Source of the DNA: Desulforhopalus sp.
Lineage (GTDB): Bacteria; Desulfobacterota; Desulfobulbia; Desulfobulbales; Desulfocapsaceae
NCBI GenBank assembly: GCA_024710585.1
Contig: JANJUM010000104.1
Span: 1-36,541, forward strand
DNA length: 36,541 nucleotides
Reading direction: 5' to 3'
Shown: piece after piece, positions 17,798-27,000 of the stretch
Layout: every line of letters starts with the position of its first letter
Position numbering within the stretch: the first letter of the stretch is position 1
Position numbers and translations under genes: made by a program
The notes under the pieces: model-generated
Databases searched by the model: none
What the model was told of the DNA's origin: nothing
What the model saw: the letters and a program-made list of their open reading frames with translations, nothing else

Positions 17798-19144
17798 ATG
17801 AAGACGATTGCGCTCAACAAGGGGCTTGACCTGCCCCTGGCCGGAAGGCCGCAGGACGCCCTCCGTCCCGGCAACGAGGTGCGGCAGGTGGCCCTGCTCG
17901 GCGACGATTACGTCGGCATGAAGCCGACCATGCTCGTCAAGGTCGATGACCGGGTGGTGCTCGGCCAACCCCTGTTCCATGACAAGGGCAACCCGGCGGC
18001 GGTGTTCACCGCCCCCGGCTGCGGCACGGTGGTGGCGGTCAACCGCGGCGAGAAGCGGCGCTTCCAGTCGCTGGTCATCGAACTCGATGGCGACGAACGC
18101 CTCGAGTTCCCGCTGGCCGGCCGGGCCCCGGAGGATTGTTCCCCGGCCGAGCTGCGCGAGGTGCTGCAGCAGTCTGGCCTGTGGACCGCCCTGCGCACCC
18201 GCCCCTACGGCAGGACGCCGACGGCCGATGCCGAGCCGGCCTCGCTCTTTGTCACCGCCATCGACAGCGAGCCCCTTTCCGCCCGCCCGCAGGCCATCAT
18301 CGCCCTGCGCCGCGAGGAGTACCACCTCGGTCTGCGTTTTCTGCGGCGCCTGGTGACGGCGCCGATCCACTACTGCACCGGGGAGGAGCGGCTCGAGGAC
18401 TGGGAGACTGTCGAAGGGCTGACGCCATGGCGCTTTCTCGGCCCGCACCCGGCGGGGCTGCCTTCGACCCATATCCACTTCATCGACCCGGTGCATGAGA
18501 ACCGCACCGTCTGGCACATAGGCTACCAGGACGTCCTCGCCATCGGCCACCTCATGGCCAGCGGCACGCTGCTTGCCGAGCGGGTGGTGGCCCTGGGCGG
18601 AGAAGGGGTGATCTCGCCGGCCCTGCTGCGCACCCGGCTTGGCGCCTCGCTGCCCGATTTGTGCCGTCGCGAGCTGTCCCTTGAGCCCCTGCGCATCGTC
18701 TCCGGCTCACTCCTTTCCGGGCGCGAGTGCCGCGAACCGAATGTCTTTCTCGGCCGCTTCCATAATCAGGTCTCGGCGGTTGCCGAGAGCGCCGGCCGCT
18801 CGCTGTTCAACTGGCTGATGCCCGGCCGGGAGCGCTTCTCGGTCAAGCCGGTCTTCGCCTCGGCCTTTCTGCCGAGGAGGCCGCTGCCGATGAACACCGC
18901 CTTGTGGGGCGGGCGGCGCGCCATCTACCCCTTGGGCACCTACGAGCAGGTCATGCCCCTCGACATCATCGCCACCGTGCTGCTCAAGGCGGTGGTGCGT
19001 GGCGACACGGAACAGGCCAAGGCGCTCGGCTGCCTGGAGCTGATCGAGGAGGACCTCGGCCCCTTAAGCTTCGTCTGCCCCGGCAAGAACGAGTTCGGCC
19101 CGGCCCTGCGGCAGGTGCTGAACGCCATCGAGCAGGGCAACTGA
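17798..19144 (+). CDS. nqrA: Na+-translocating NADH:quinone reductase subunit A
   Basis: A 448-residue soluble peripheral subunit that begins the Nqr operon. It starts with the family-typical KGLDLPLAGRP and contains the KPTMLVKVDDRV...GQPLF and FTAPGCGTVVAVNRG biotinyl/lipoyl-like fold, the IHFIDPVHENRTVWHIGYQDV region, and the C-terminal CPGKNEFGP. GGGAGG (17784-17789) precedes the ATG. NqrA contacts quinone and NqrB in the complex that couples NADH oxidation to sodium export. The frame reaches back to 17357, but the upstream translation is unlike NqrA. It is 60 bases before nqrB and in operon with nqrBCDEF. Confidence 0.95.
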   Translation: MKTIALNKGLDLPLAGRPQDALRPGNEVRQVALLGDDYVGMKPTMLVKVDDRVVLGQPLFHDKGNPAAVFTAPGCGTVVAVNRGEKRRFQSLVIELDGDERLEFPLAGRAPEDCSPAELREVLQQSGLWTALRTRPYGRTPTADAEPASLFVTAIDSEPLSARPQAIIALRREEYHLGLRFLRRLVTAPIHYCTGEERLEDWETVEGLTPWRFLGPHPAGLPSTHIHFIDPVHENRTVWHIGYQDVLAIGHLMASGTLLAERVVALGGEGVISPALLRTRLGASLPDLCRRELSLEPLRIVSGSLLSGRECREPNVFLGRFHNQVSAVAESAGRSLFNWLMPGRERFSVKPVFASAFLPRRPLPMNTALWGGRRAIYPLGTYEQVMPLDIIATVLLKAVVRGDTEQAKALGCLELIEEDLGPLSFVCPGKNEFGPALRQVLNAIEQGN

Positions 19145-19204
19145 CGGGGACCGGCTATCAGCCGCACCCCATTTCATCCTTCTACCCACGGTGACAGACA
19201 GCTC

Positions 19205-20416
19205 ATGAACGTTCTCGGCAAACTCATGGATCGGGCGGGCAGACATTTCGCCCCCGGTGGTCGCCTGGCCCGCTGGTACCCCCTCTTCGAGGCGGTGGAC
19301 TCCTTTCTGCTCGGCTCCGCCGCGACCACCAAGGCGGCGCCGCATATCCGCGACGGCATCGACCTCAAACGCATCATGACCACGGTGCTCATCGCCCTCC
19401 TGCCCTGCGTCGCCATGGCGGTGTGGAACACCGGCTATCAGGCCAACGCCGCCATCGCCGCCATGGGCCTCTCCGGGCCGGGGGGCTGGCGCGGCGAGAT
19501 CATGGCGCTGACCGGCTGCAACCCCGAGAGCTTTGTCGCCAACTGCCTCCATGGCGCCCTCTACTTTCTGCCCATCTATGTGGTGACCATGGTGGTCGGC
19601 TCCCTGTGGGAGGGGCTGTTCAATATCATCCGCGGCCACGAGTTCTCCGAGGCCTTCCTCGTCACCGGCCTGCTCTTCACCCTCTCCCTGCCGCCGACCA
19701 TTCCCCTGTGGCAGGTGGCGGTGGGGGTCAGCTTCGGCCTGGTCTTCGCCAAGGAGGTCTTCGGCGGGGTGGGGCGCAACTTCATGAACCCCGCCCTGGC
19801 CTCGCGCGCCTTCATCTACTTCGCCTACCCGGCGCAGATGACCGGCGACGCGGTGTGGACGGCGGTGGACTCGGTCTCCGGCGCCACCCCTCTCGCCAGG
19901 TTCGCCGCCGCCCTGCCCGGCAAGGTCTTCGAGGGGCTCGATGTCAGCTGGCTGCAGGCCTTTGTCGGAACCATCCCTGGGTCCATGGGGGAGACCTCGA
20001 CCCTGGCCTGCCTGCTCGGCGCGATCATCCTCCTCGTCACCGGCATCGCCCCGTGGCGGGTGATGGCCGCCACCCTGCTCGGCGCCTTGCTCGCCGCGAG
20101 CTATTTCTACTTTCAGGGCAGCGCCGTCAATCCCCTCTACGGCATCCCGCCGCATTGGCACCTGGTGGTCGGCGGCCTCGCCTTCGGCCTGGTGTTCATG
20201 GCCACCGACCCGGTCTCCGCCGCCCACACCTTCCCCGGGCAGTGGGCCTACGGCCTGCTCATCGGCGTGCTGACCATCATGATCCGCGTCGTCAACCCGG
20301 CCTACCCGGAGGGGATCATGCTCGCCATTCTTCTTGGCAACGTCTTCGCCCCGCTCTTCGACTACTTCGTCGTTCGGGCCAATATCAGAAGGAGGGTGAT
20401 GCGCCATGGCCGATGA
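19205..20416 (+). CDS. nqrB: Na+-translocating NADH:quinone reductase subunit B
   Basis: A 403-residue membrane subunit with about ten transmembrane helices. The covalent FMN site is the Thr of SGAT (Thr228), in the stretch VDSVSGATPL. GRNFMNPALASRAF and the C-terminal FMATDPVSAA are typical of NqrB/RnfD. NqrB carries FMN and part of the sodium and quinone pathway. The Shine-Dalgarno is modest (GGTGA). The stop overlaps the nqrC start by 11 bases, and AAGGAGGGTGAT near its end serves nqrC. Confidence 0.95.
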   Translation: MNVLGKLMDRAGRHFAPGGRLARWYPLFEAVDSFLLGSAATTKAAPHIRDGIDLKRIMTTVLIALLPCVAMAVWNTGYQANAAIAAMGLSGPGGWRGEIMALTGCNPESFVANCLHGALYFLPIYVVTMVVGSLWEGLFNIIRGHEFSEAFLVTGLLFTLSLPPTIPLWQVAVGVSFGLVFAKEVFGGVGRNFMNPALASRAFIYFAYPAQMTGDAVWTAVDSVSGATPLARFAAALPGKVFEGLDVSWLQAFVGTIPGSMGETSTLACLLGAIILLVTGIAPWRVMAATLLGALLAASYFYFQGSAVNPLYGIPPHWHLVVGGLAFGLVFMATDPVSAAHTFPGQWAYGLLIGVLTIMIRVVNPAYPEGIMLAILLGNVFAPLFDYFVVRANIRRRVMRHGR

Positions 20417-21233
20417 ATCCCTCGCCCGCCCCTTTTACACGGTGTTCGTCCTCGCCTTCGTCTGCTCGGCCCTGGTGGCCGGGGCGGCGGTGGGTCTGCG
20501 TCCCTTGCAGGAGGACAACCGCGATCTCGACCGCAAGCGCCATGTCCTCCGCGCCGCCGGGCTCTACGACGCGGCTCGGCCGATAGGCGAGCTCTTCGCC
20601 CTCGTCGACACCAGGCTGGTCGACCTGGCCAGCGGCGAGTTCGTCGCCGAGGGGACGCTCTCCCCCGACTCCTACCGGCAGCTCGAGGCGGCGCGCAGCG
20701 ATGACGGCGGCCGCCTCCTCGGGGCCGACGAAGACCTGGCGCGCATCCGCCGCCTCGAGAAGTACTCCCTCGTCTACCTGGTCAAGGAGGGCGATCGCGT
20801 TGGCCAATACATCCTGCCGGTACGCGGCAAGGGCCTGTGGTCGACCATGTACGCCTACGTGGCCATCGACGGCGACCTCGCCACCATCCGCGGCGTCTCC
20901 TTCTACGAGCACGGCGAGACCCCGGGACTGGGCGGCGAGATCGTCAACCCCTTGTGGCAGAAAGGCTGGCAGGGCAAGAAGGTCTACGATCAGGCCGGCG
21001 CGGTCGGCCTGTCCTTCGCCAAGGGCAAGGCGGCCGCCGAGGAACCGGCGAAGAGCTTCCAGATCGACGGCCTCTCCGGGGCCACCATCACCACCAAGGG
21101 GGTGGAGAGCCTGATGGAGTTCTGGTTCGGCGAGCACGGCTTCAAGCCCTTCTTCGCGAGAAGGCGGGCCGAAGGCCACCAGGGCGCCGCCCCCCCGACA
21201 TCCGCTGCCGACGGAGGACCATCCCATGGCTGA
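20406..21233 (+). CDS. nqrC: Na+-translocating NADH:quinone reductase subunit C
   Basis: A 275-residue protein with one N-terminal membrane helix ([21 protein letters not shown]) and a periplasmic FMN-binding domain. The covalent FMN Thr is Thr227 in [11 protein letters not shown]; the preceding [10 protein letters not shown] and GLSGAT pattern is the NqrC/RnfG signature. The C-terminal tail after about residue 255 is Ala/Pro-rich and slightly longer than usual. It overlaps nqrB by 11 bases and nqrD by 8, indicating translational coupling. Confidence 0.95.
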   Translation: MADESLARPFYTVFVLAFVCSALVAGAAVGLRPLQEDNRDLDRKRHVLRAAGLYDAARPIGELFALVDTRLVDLASGEFVAEGTLSPDSYRQLEAARSDDGGRLLGADEDLARIRRLEKYSLVYLVKEGDRVGQYILPVRGKGLWSTMYAYVAIDGDLATIRGVSFYEHGETPGLGGEIVNPLWQKGWQGKKVYDQAGAVGLSFAKGKAAAEEPAKSFQIDGLSGATITTKGVESLMEFWFGEHGFKPFFARRRAEGHQGAAPPTSAADGGPSHG

Positions 21234-21849
21234 GAGCAACCTGCAACTCCTCACCAGTTCGATCTTCAAGCGCAACCCCATCGCCCTGCTCGTCCTGGGG
21301 ATCTGCTCGTCCCTGGCGGTCACCGGGCAGATGACCACCGCCCTGGTGATGTCCATCTGCGTCACCCTGGTGACGGCCTTCTCGAGCATGACCATCAGCC
21401 TCGTCCGCCACCATATCCCCAACAGTGTGCGCATCGGCCTGCAGATCATCGTCGCCGCCACCCTGGTGATCATCGTCGACCAGGTGCTCAAGGCCTTCTA
21501 CTTCGGCCTCTCGAAGCAACTCTCCATCTATGTCGGGCTGATCATCACCAACTGCATTCTCCTCGGTCGCGCCGAGGGCTTCGCCATGTCCAACCCGCCC
21601 CTTCCCAGCTTCATCGACGGCATTGCCAACGGCCTCGGCTATGGCTTCGTCCTCATGTCGGTGGCCTTTGTCCGCGAGTTGCTCGGTTCGGGGACCCTCT
21701 TCGGGGTGGTCATTCTGCCGCTGACCACCGACGGCGGCTGGTACCCGCGCAACGGCATGCTCGTTCTGCCGGTCTGCGCCTTCTTCCTCATCGCCCTGAT
21801 CATCTGGATTTTGCGGACCTTCGACCCCAGCCAACAGGAGAAGGAGTGA
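21226..21849 (+). CDS. nqrD: Na+-translocating NADH:quinone reductase subunit D
   Basis: A 207-residue integral membrane subunit with about six helices, matching NqrD/Rnf[20 protein letters not shown] at the N-terminus, a central [12 protein letters not shown] where a half-site Cys contributes to the intramembrane FeS cluster shared with NqrE, and [13 protein letters not shown]. It begins inside the end of nqrC. Its end (AGGAG...TGATG) carries the ribosome-binding site and overlaps the nqrE start. Confidence 0.95.
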   Translation: MAESNLQLLTSSIFKRNPIALLVLGICSSLAVTGQMTTALVMSICVTLVTAFSSMTISLVRHHIPNSVRIGLQIIVAATLVIIVDQVLKAFYFGLSKQLSIYVGLIITNCILLGRAEGFAMSNPPLPSFIDGIANGLGYGFVLMSVAFVRELLGSGTLFGVVILPLTTDGGWYPRNGMLVLPVCAFFLIALIIWILRTFDPSQQEKE

Positions 21850-22457
21850 TGGAGCACTATATCAATATCGTCATCCGCTCGATCTTCATCGAGAACCTGC
21901 CGCTGAGTTTCTTCCTCGGCATGTGCACCTTCATCGCCATCTCGCGCCAGGTCAAGGCCGCCGTCGGCCTGGGGGCCGCGGTGCTCTTTATCCAGACGGT
22001 CACCGTGCCGATCAACAATCTCATCTACGTCTACCTGCTCAAGCCGGGGGCCCTGGCCTGGGCCGGGCAGCCCGGGCTCGATCTCAGCTTTCTCGGCCTG
22101 CTCACCTATATCGCCATCATCGCCGCGGTGGTGCAGATCCTCGAGATGGTCCTTGACCGCTTCCTTCCGGCGCTCTACAACACCCTCGGCATCTTCCTGC
22201 CCCTGCTCACCGTCAACTGCGCCATCTTCGGCGGCACCCTGTTCATGGTCGAGCGCGACTACACCTTTGCCGAGAGCGTCGCCTACGGCATCGGCTCGGG
22301 CGGCGGCTTCTTCCTCGCCGTGGTGGCCCTGGCCGGCATCCGCGAGCGGCTCGAGTACGCCGACCCCCCGGCCGGGCTGCGCGGCCTCGGCCTGACCTTC
22401 ATCACCGTCGGCCTGATGGCCCTGGCCTTCATGGGCCTGGCCGGCATGGAGATGTAG
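21849..22457 (+). CDS. nqrE: Na+-translocating NADH:quinone reductase subunit E
   Basis: A 202-residue, roughly six-helix membrane subunit homologous and inverted in topology to NqrD. Family stretches are [26 protein letters not shown] (with the Cys expected to ligate the NqrDE iron centre) and the C-terminal GLAGME. A GTG at 21846 is also possible, but the ATG at 21849 lies 8 bases after AGGAG and gives the usual N-terminus. It overlaps the nqrD stop by one base (TGATG). Next gene, nqrF, starts 38 bases on. Confidence 0.95.
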   Translation: MEHYINIVIRSIFIENLPLSFFLGMCTFIAISRQVKAAVGLGAAVLFIQTVTVPINNLIYVYLLKPGALAWAGQPGLDLSFLGLLTYIAIIAAVVQILEMVLDRFLPALYNTLGIFLPLLTVNCAIFGGTLFMVERDYTFAESVAYGIGSGGGFFLAVVALAGIRERLEYADPPAGLRGLGLTFITVGLMALAFMGLAGMEM

Positions 22458-22495
22458 CATGACAGAGAGCAACTCGTCGACAAGGGAGCGTGGCC

Positions 22496-23716
22496 ATGGC
22501 TGAAATCTATTACGGCGTCCTCTGTTTCCTCGCCATCCAGATGGTGCTGGTGACCTGCATCGTCATCGCCAAACGCACCCTGCTGCCGGCGGGGGAGATC
22601 ACCATCGACATCAACGGCCAGAAGAAACTCACCGCCAGGCCGGGCGGCAAGCTGCTCACCACCCTCTCCGAGCACGGGGTGATCCTCTCCTCGGCCTGCG
22701 GCGGCGGCGGCTCCTGCGGGCAGTGCCGCTGCATCGTCAACGAGGGCGGCGGCTCCATCCTGCCCACCGAGAAGTCGAAGATCAACAACCGCGAGGCGCG
22801 CCAGGGCATGCGCCTCTCCTGCCAGGTGGCGGTCAAGCGCGACATGAAGATCACCGTGCCGGCGGAGAACCTCGAAGCCAAGAAATGGCACTGCCGGGTG
22901 GTCTCCAACCAGAACGTCGCCACCTTCATCAAGGAGCTGGTCATCGGCCTGCCCGAAGGGGACGAGGTCGACTTCCGCGCCGGCGGCTATATCCAGATCG
23001 AGGTGCCGCCGCACACCCTCGAATACCGCGACTTCGACATCGACGAGCGCTTCCTCTCCGACTGGACCAAGTTCAAGATGTTCCAGTACCGCTCCCATGT
23101 GCACACCCCGGTAACCCGCGCCTACTCCATGGCCAACTACCCGGGGGAGAAGGGCATCATCAAGCTCAACGTGCGCATCGCCAGCCCGCCGCCGGGCCAG
23201 GACGCCCTGCCGCCGGGCCAGGTCAGCTCCTATATCTTCAACCTCAAGGAGGGCGACGAGGTGACCATCTCCGGGCCCTTCGGCGAGTTCTTCATGGATG
23301 ACAGCGATTCCGAGGTCATCCTCATCGGCGGCGGCGCCGGCATGGCCCCCCTGCGCAGCCATGTCTTCGACCTCTTCAAGGCCAAGAAGACGACGCGCAA
23401 GGTGTCCTTCTGGTATGGCGGGCGCAGCAAGAAGGAGGTCTTCTATACCGAAGAGTTCCTCGCCCTGGAACGCGAGTTCGCCAACTTCTCCTTCCATCTC
23501 GCCCTCTCCAACCCCTTGCCCGAGGACGATTGGAAGGGGCATACCGGCTTCATCCATCTCGTCCTCTACGATCGCTACCTCAAGGATCACCCCGCCCCCG
23601 AGGACGTCAACTACTACCTCTGCGGCCCGCCGATGATGAACAAGGCGGTGTTCGAGATGCTCGACGGCCTCGGCGTCGAGCGGCGCAACATCCATTACGA
23701 CGACTTCGGCGGCTGA
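22496..23716 (+). CDS. nqrF: Na+-translocating NADH:quinone reductase subunit F
   Basis: A 406-residue NADH-oxidising subunit: one N-terminal membrane helix (about 4-25), a [2Fe-2S] ferredoxin domain with [10 protein letters not shown] and a distal Cys in RLSCQV, an FAD domain with [11 protein letters not shown], and an NAD domain with [11 protein letters not shown] and LCGPPMM. Electrons enter here from NADH and pass to FAD, the FeS centre and on to NqrC/B. AAGGGAG precedes the ATG at 22496, which is preferred to a GTG at 22490. It is the last nqr gene and is followed by a GC hairpin. Confidence 0.95.
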   Translation: MAEIYYGVLCFLAIQMVLVTCIVIAKRTLLPAGEITIDINGQKKLTARPGGKLLTTLSEHGVILSSACGGGGSCGQCRCIVNEGGGSILPTEKSKINNREARQGMRLSCQVAVKRDMKITVPAENLEAKKWHCRVVSNQNVATFIKELVIGLPEGDEVDFRAGGYIQIEVPPHTLEYRDFDIDERFLSDWTKFKMFQYRSHVHTPVTRAYSMANYPGEKGIIKLNVRIASPPPGQDALPPGQVSSYIFNLKEGDEVTISGPFGEFFMDDSDSEVILIGGGAGMAPLRSHVFDLFKAKKTTRKVSFWYGGRSKKEVFYTEEFLALEREFANFSFHLALSNPLPEDDWKGHTGFIHLVLYDRYLKDHPAPEDVNYYLCGPPMMNKAVFEMLDGLGVERRNIHYDDFGG

Positions 23717-23718
23717 GC

Positions 23719-23747
23719 GGGAAGCGGCCCGCGCGGGCCGCTTTCCC
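23719..23747 (+). terminator. Hairpin after nqrF
   Basis: GGGAAGCGGCCC (23719-23730) pairs with GGGCCGCTTTCCC (23735-23747) across a GCGC loop, with one bulged T. It begins three bases after the nqrF stop. No U-tract follows; the next bases are the -35 box of the thi promoter. It probably ends or attenuates nqr transcription. Confidence 0.6.
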
Positions 23748-23776
23748 TTGACAACGCCTCTTCCTTCCTCTACAAA
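23748..23776 (+). promoter_or_regulatory. Sigma-70 promoter for the thi operon
   Basis: TTGACA (23748-23753) is a perfect -35 box, followed by a 17-base spacer and TACAAA (23771-23776) as -10. The predicted start, near 23783, falls at the beginning of the TPP aptamer, which supports the assignment. Confidence 0.75.
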
Positions 23777-23778
23777 GG

Positions 23779-23880
23779 GCAATTGCAAGGCAGTAACATG
23801 CCGGGGTGGCGCAAGGCCTGAGATCATACCCGTTGAACCTGATCTGGATAATTCCAGCGTAGGGAATTGCAGCATTCTTG
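23779..23880 (+). ncRNA. TPP riboswitch (thi box)
   Basis: The conserved thi-box core is unmistakable: GGGGTGGC, then CTGAGATCATACCCG, TTGAACCTGATCTGG, and ATAATTCCAGCGTAGGGAA. GCAATT (23779-23784) can pair with AATTGC (23865-23870) as the closing stem. TPP binding is expected to reduce expression of the downstream salvage genes. The expression platform (23881-23959) shows no strong terminator, so control of translation at thiM is more likely (inference). Confidence 0.96.
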
Positions 23881-23959
23881 CCATCGGAAGTCCACAGCGG
23901 AATTTTCGCCTCCGCTCCGCCCCGCCGTATATTTTCATCTTCTACAGCGAGGCACCCCC

Positions 23960-24763
23960 ATGTCCGACCTTCCCGCCAGTATTGCGGCAGACCTTGCGGC
24001 CATCCGCGAGCGCAGGCCGTTGATCCACAATATCACCAATTTCGTGGTGATGAACTCCACCGCCAACATCCTTCTTGCCCTGGGGGCCTCGCCGGTCATG
24101 GCCCATGCCCTGGGGGAGGTCGAGGAGATGGTCGCCTTCGCCGGGGCGCTGGTCGTCAATATCGGCACCCTCGAGGAACCGTGGGTTGCGGCCATGGCCC
24201 GTGCCACCGAGGCGGCCGGAAGACGGGGAACGCCGGTGGTCTTCGATCCGGTGGGGGTCGGCGCCACCAGGCTGCGCGACGAGGCGGCAGGGCGCATCCT
24301 CGCCGGGAAGAGGGTGACGGTGGTGCGCGGCAACGCCTCGGAGATCCTCGCCCTCGGCGCCGGCCTCGGCGGCGGCAAGGGGGTCGACGCCACCCATGGC
24401 GTCGAGGAGGCGGCTGCCGCCTCCGCCGAGCTGGCCAGGCGGCTGGGCGCCGTGGTGGCCATCACCGGCGAGACCGATATGGTCACCGATGGCGAGCGCA
24501 GCCTGCGCATCGCCGGCGGTCACCCGCTGATGGCCAGGGTTACCGGCACCGGCTGCGCCGCCACGGCGGTGGTCGGGGCCTTTCTCGCCGTTGATAGCGA
24601 CCCCTTCATGGCCACCGCCGCCGCCCTCAGCCTGTTCAAGACCTGCGGTGAGAAGGCCGCCGCCGGCCTCCCCGGCCCCGGCACCTTCGCCGTGCGGCTG
24701 GTCGACGCCCTCTACGCCCTCAGCCCGGAGGAGGCGGCCGCGTCCTGCCGCCTCGCCCCATGA
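23960..24763 (+). CDS. thiM: Hydroxyethylthiazole kinase
   Basis: A 267-residue kinase that phosphorylates 4-methyl-5-(2-hydroxyethyl)thiazole for thiamine salvage. Family motifs are PLIHNITNFVVMNSTANILLALGASPVM at the N-terminus (seen as a continuous block), DPVGVGATRLR, GNASEI and the anion-hole/catalytic GTGCA near residue 194. GCGAGG lies upstream of the ATG at 23960. The frame is open further upstream, but that sequence is the riboswitch leader. It is first in the operon and overlaps thiE by ATGA. Confidence 0.95.
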   Translation: MSDLPASIAADLAAIRERRPLIHNITNFVVMNSTANILLALGASPVMAHALGEVEEMVAFAGALVVNIGTLEEPWVAAMARATEAAGRRGTPVVFDPVGVGATRLRDEAAGRILAGKRVTVVRGNASEILALGAGLGGGKGVDATHGVEEAAAASAELARRLGAVVAITGETDMVTDGERSLRIAGGHPLMARVTGTGCAATAVVGAFLAVDSDPFMATAAALSLFKTCGEKAAAGLPGPGTFAVRLVDALYALSPEEAAASCRLAP

Positions 24764-25422
24764 CGATGCGGCCGATGCCGGCAGTGGACTACTCCCTCTA
24801 TCTGGTCACCGACCGCCCCCTGTGCCGCGGGCGCCAGCTGCTCGAGGTGGTGCAGGAAGCGGTGGCCGGAGGGGCCACCGTGGTCCAGCTGCGCGAGAAG
24901 GAATGCCCCACCGGGGAGTTTGTCAGGCTGGCGCGGAGCCTCAAGGCTCTGTTGCAGGGCTCGGGAGTACCGCTGATCATCAACGACCGCCTCGATGTCG
25001 CCCTGGCCGCCGAGGCCGACGGTCTCCACCTCGGCCAGAGCGACATGGCCATCGCCGACGCGCGAGGCATCGCCGGCAGCGGCCTGCTCATCGGTGTCTC
25101 CGCAGAGTCGGTGGCCGACGCCGTGCGGGCCGAGCGGGAAGGCGCCGACTATATCGGCGTCAGCCCGGTCTTCGCCACCGCCACCAAGCAGGACGCCGCC
25201 CCGCCGCTGGGGCTGGCCGGGGTGGCGGCGATACGGGCGGCGGTGCGGCTGCCGCTGGTCGGCATCGGCGGCATCGCCGTGGACAATGTGGCCGCGGTGA
25301 TTGCCGCCGGGGCCGATGGGGCAGCGGTGGTCTCGGCCATCGTCGCCGCCGACAGCCCACTGGAGGCGGCGCGGGCGCTCAAAAGGGAAATTTTCTCCGC
25401 CAGGGAGGGCAGACAACGATGA
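24760..25422 (+). CDS. thiE: Thiamine-phosphate synthase
   Basis: A 220-residue TIM-barrel enzyme that joins HMP pyrophosphate and thiazole phosphate into thiamine phosphate. Motifs: LVTDRPLC, VVQLREKE, IINDRLDVALAAEADGLHLGQ, IGVSPVFATATKQDA and GIGGI phosphate loop. It starts within the thiM stop (ATGA) and ends inside the thiD start, so the three genes are translationally coupled. Confidence 0.95.
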   Translation: MTMRPMPAVDYSLYLVTDRPLCRGRQLLEVVQEAVAGGATVVQLREKECPTGEFVRLARSLKALLQGSGVPLIINDRLDVALAAEADGLHLGQSDMAIADARGIAGSGLLIGVSAESVADAVRAEREGADYIGVSPVFATATKQDAAPPLGLAGVAAIRAAVRLPLVGIGGIAVDNVAAVIAAGADGAAVVSAIVAADSPLEAARALKREIFSAREGRQR

Positions 25423-26234
25423 ACTCCGTCAAAACCTACCACCGCGTGCTGACCATAGCCGGCTCCGACAGCGGCGGCGGTGCCGGCATTCAGGCCGACC
25501 TCAAGACCTTCGCCGCCTGCGGCTGCTATGGCATGTCGGTGATCACCGCCCTGACCGCCCAGAACACCCGTGGCGTGTCCGCCATCCACGCCGTGCCGGT
25601 GCCCTTCGTCCGCGCCCAGTTGGACGCCGTGCTGGGCGATATCGGCTGCGACGCGGTGAAGATCGGAATGCTCTTTTCGCCGCAGCTCATCGTCGAGGTG
25701 GCCGAGGGCCTGCGCCGCCACGGGGTGCGGCGGGTGGTCCTCGACCCGGTGATGGTCGCCCAGAGCGGCGACCGCCTCCTCCAGGACGAGGCCGTCGACG
25801 CCCTCAAGCGCCACCTCATCCCCCTGGCCGACCTGCTCACCCCCAATGTCCCCGAGGCCGAGGCGCTTCTCGGGCGGGAGGTGGCCACTACGGTGGACAT
25901 GGCCGAGGCGGCTCGGGCCCTGGTGGGCCTCGGCTGCGCCAACGCCCTGGTCAAGGGCGGGCACCTCGAGGGCGGCGAGAGCGACGACTGCCTCTACCTG
26001 GGCGGTGAAGACCGGTTGCTGTCCTTTTCCGCCAGGCGCATCGCCACCAACAACAACCACGGCACCGGCTGCACCCTGTCGTCGGCGGTGGCCGCCCACC
26101 TCGCCAGGGGGCTGACGGTCGCCGAGGCGGTGGGCCGCGCCAAGGACTATATCGGCCGGGCCATCGCCGCCGGGGCCGACTATCGCCTGGGCGGCGGCCA
26201 TGGCCCTGTGCACCACTTCCATGAGTTCTGGTGA
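25419..26234 (+). CDS. thiD: Hydroxymethylpyrimidine/phosphomethylpyrimidine kinase
   Basis: A 271-residue ribokinase-family enzyme that phosphorylates HMP and HMP phosphate. Motifs: TIAGSDSGGGAGIQADLKTF, GMSVITALTAQNT, VKIGML, LDPVMVAQSGDRLL and the catalytic GTGCTLSSA. AGGGAGG (25402-25408) precedes the ATG, which overlaps the thiE stop. The 3' end overlaps the start of the ABC ATPase gene in another frame. Confidence 0.95.
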   Translation: MNSVKTYHRVLTIAGSDSGGGAGIQADLKTFAACGCYGMSVITALTAQNTRGVSAIHAVPVPFVRAQLDAVLGDIGCDAVKIGMLFSPQLIVEVAEGLRRHGVRRVVLDPVMVAQSGDRLLQDEAVDALKRHLIPLADLLTPNVPEAEALLGREVATTVDMAEAARALVGLGCANALVKGGHLEGGESDDCLYLGGEDRLLSFSARRIATNNNHGTGCTLSSAVAAHLARGLTVAEAVGRAKDYIGRAIAAGADYRLGGGHGPVHHFHEFW

Positions 26235-27000
26235 GGCGCGCATCGAGCCTGGGAGGGGAGGGCTGACCGCCCCGGCGGTAGTGCTCGACGAGGTGACGAT
26301 CAGCCTTGGCGGGCGGCAGGTCTTCTCCGGCCTCAGCCTGGTTTTTGACGGCGGCCGCACCACCTGCATCCTCGGGCCGAGCGGCTGCGGCAAGTCGACG
26401 CTGCTGCGGCTGGTTGCCGGCATCGGCCCGCCCCTTGAGCGGGGCAGGGTGGGGGTGTCCGGCGGTGGCGGACCGTGCACCTGCTCCTGGATGGGGCAGG
26501 AAGACATGCTGCTGCCCTGGCTGTCGCTGCACGACAACCTCCTCCTCGGCGCCACCCTGCGCGGCCAGCGCGACCGGGAGGCCGAGGGCCAGGCCCGCCT
26601 CCTGCTCGCCCGCGCCGGTCTCGCCGAGGCGGGCGACTCGCTGCCCGCGCAGCTCTCCGGCGGCATGCGCCAGCGCGGCGCCCTGCTGCGCACCCTGCTC
26701 GAGGACCGTCCGGTGGTGCTCATGGACGAACCCTTCTCGGCCCTCGACGCCCTCACCCGCCAGCGGCTGCAGGATCTCGCGGCGGGCCTGATAGGCGGCC
26801 GCACCGTGTTGCTGGTGACCCACGACCCCCTCGAAGCCCTGCGCCTCGCCGATGACATCGTCGTATTCGCCGGCAGCCCGGCGGCCGTGGTGGCCCGTCT
26901 GCAGCCGCCGGGCCGGCCGCCGCGGGCGGTGGGCGAGGGTGAGATGGCCCGCCTCCACGGCCACCTCCTCTCTTTGCTCATGGGTGGGGGGCGGCCATGA
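26200..27000 (+). CDS. thiZ: ABC transporter ATPase, pyrimidine-precursor (ThiZ) type
   Basis: A 266-residue ATP-binding subunit: Walker A GPSGCGKST, Q-loop GQEDMLLPW, signature LSGGMRQRG, Walker B VVLMDEPFSALD and H-loop THD. It is similar to SsuB/ThiZ ATPases that energise uptake of small organic precursors. Two starts are possible, 26200 and 26221, both overlapping thiD; neither has a strong Shine-Dalgarno. Its stop overlaps the permease ATG (ATGA). Assignment to HMP-precursor uptake comes from the binding protein downstream and the riboswitch-headed thi operon. Confidence 0.85.
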   Translation: MALCTTSMSSGEARIEPGRGGLTAPAVVLDEVTISLGGRQVFSGLSLVFDGGRTTCILGPSGCGKSTLLRLVAGIGPPLERGRVGVSGGGGPCTCSWMGQEDMLLPWLSLHDNLLLGATLRGQRDREAEGQARLLLARAGLAEAGDSLPAQLSGGMRQRGALLRTLLEDRPVVLMDEPFSALDALTRQRLQDLAAGLIGGRTVLLVTHDPLEALRLADDIVVFAGSPAAVVARLQPPGRPPRAVGEGEMARLHGHLLSLLMGGGRP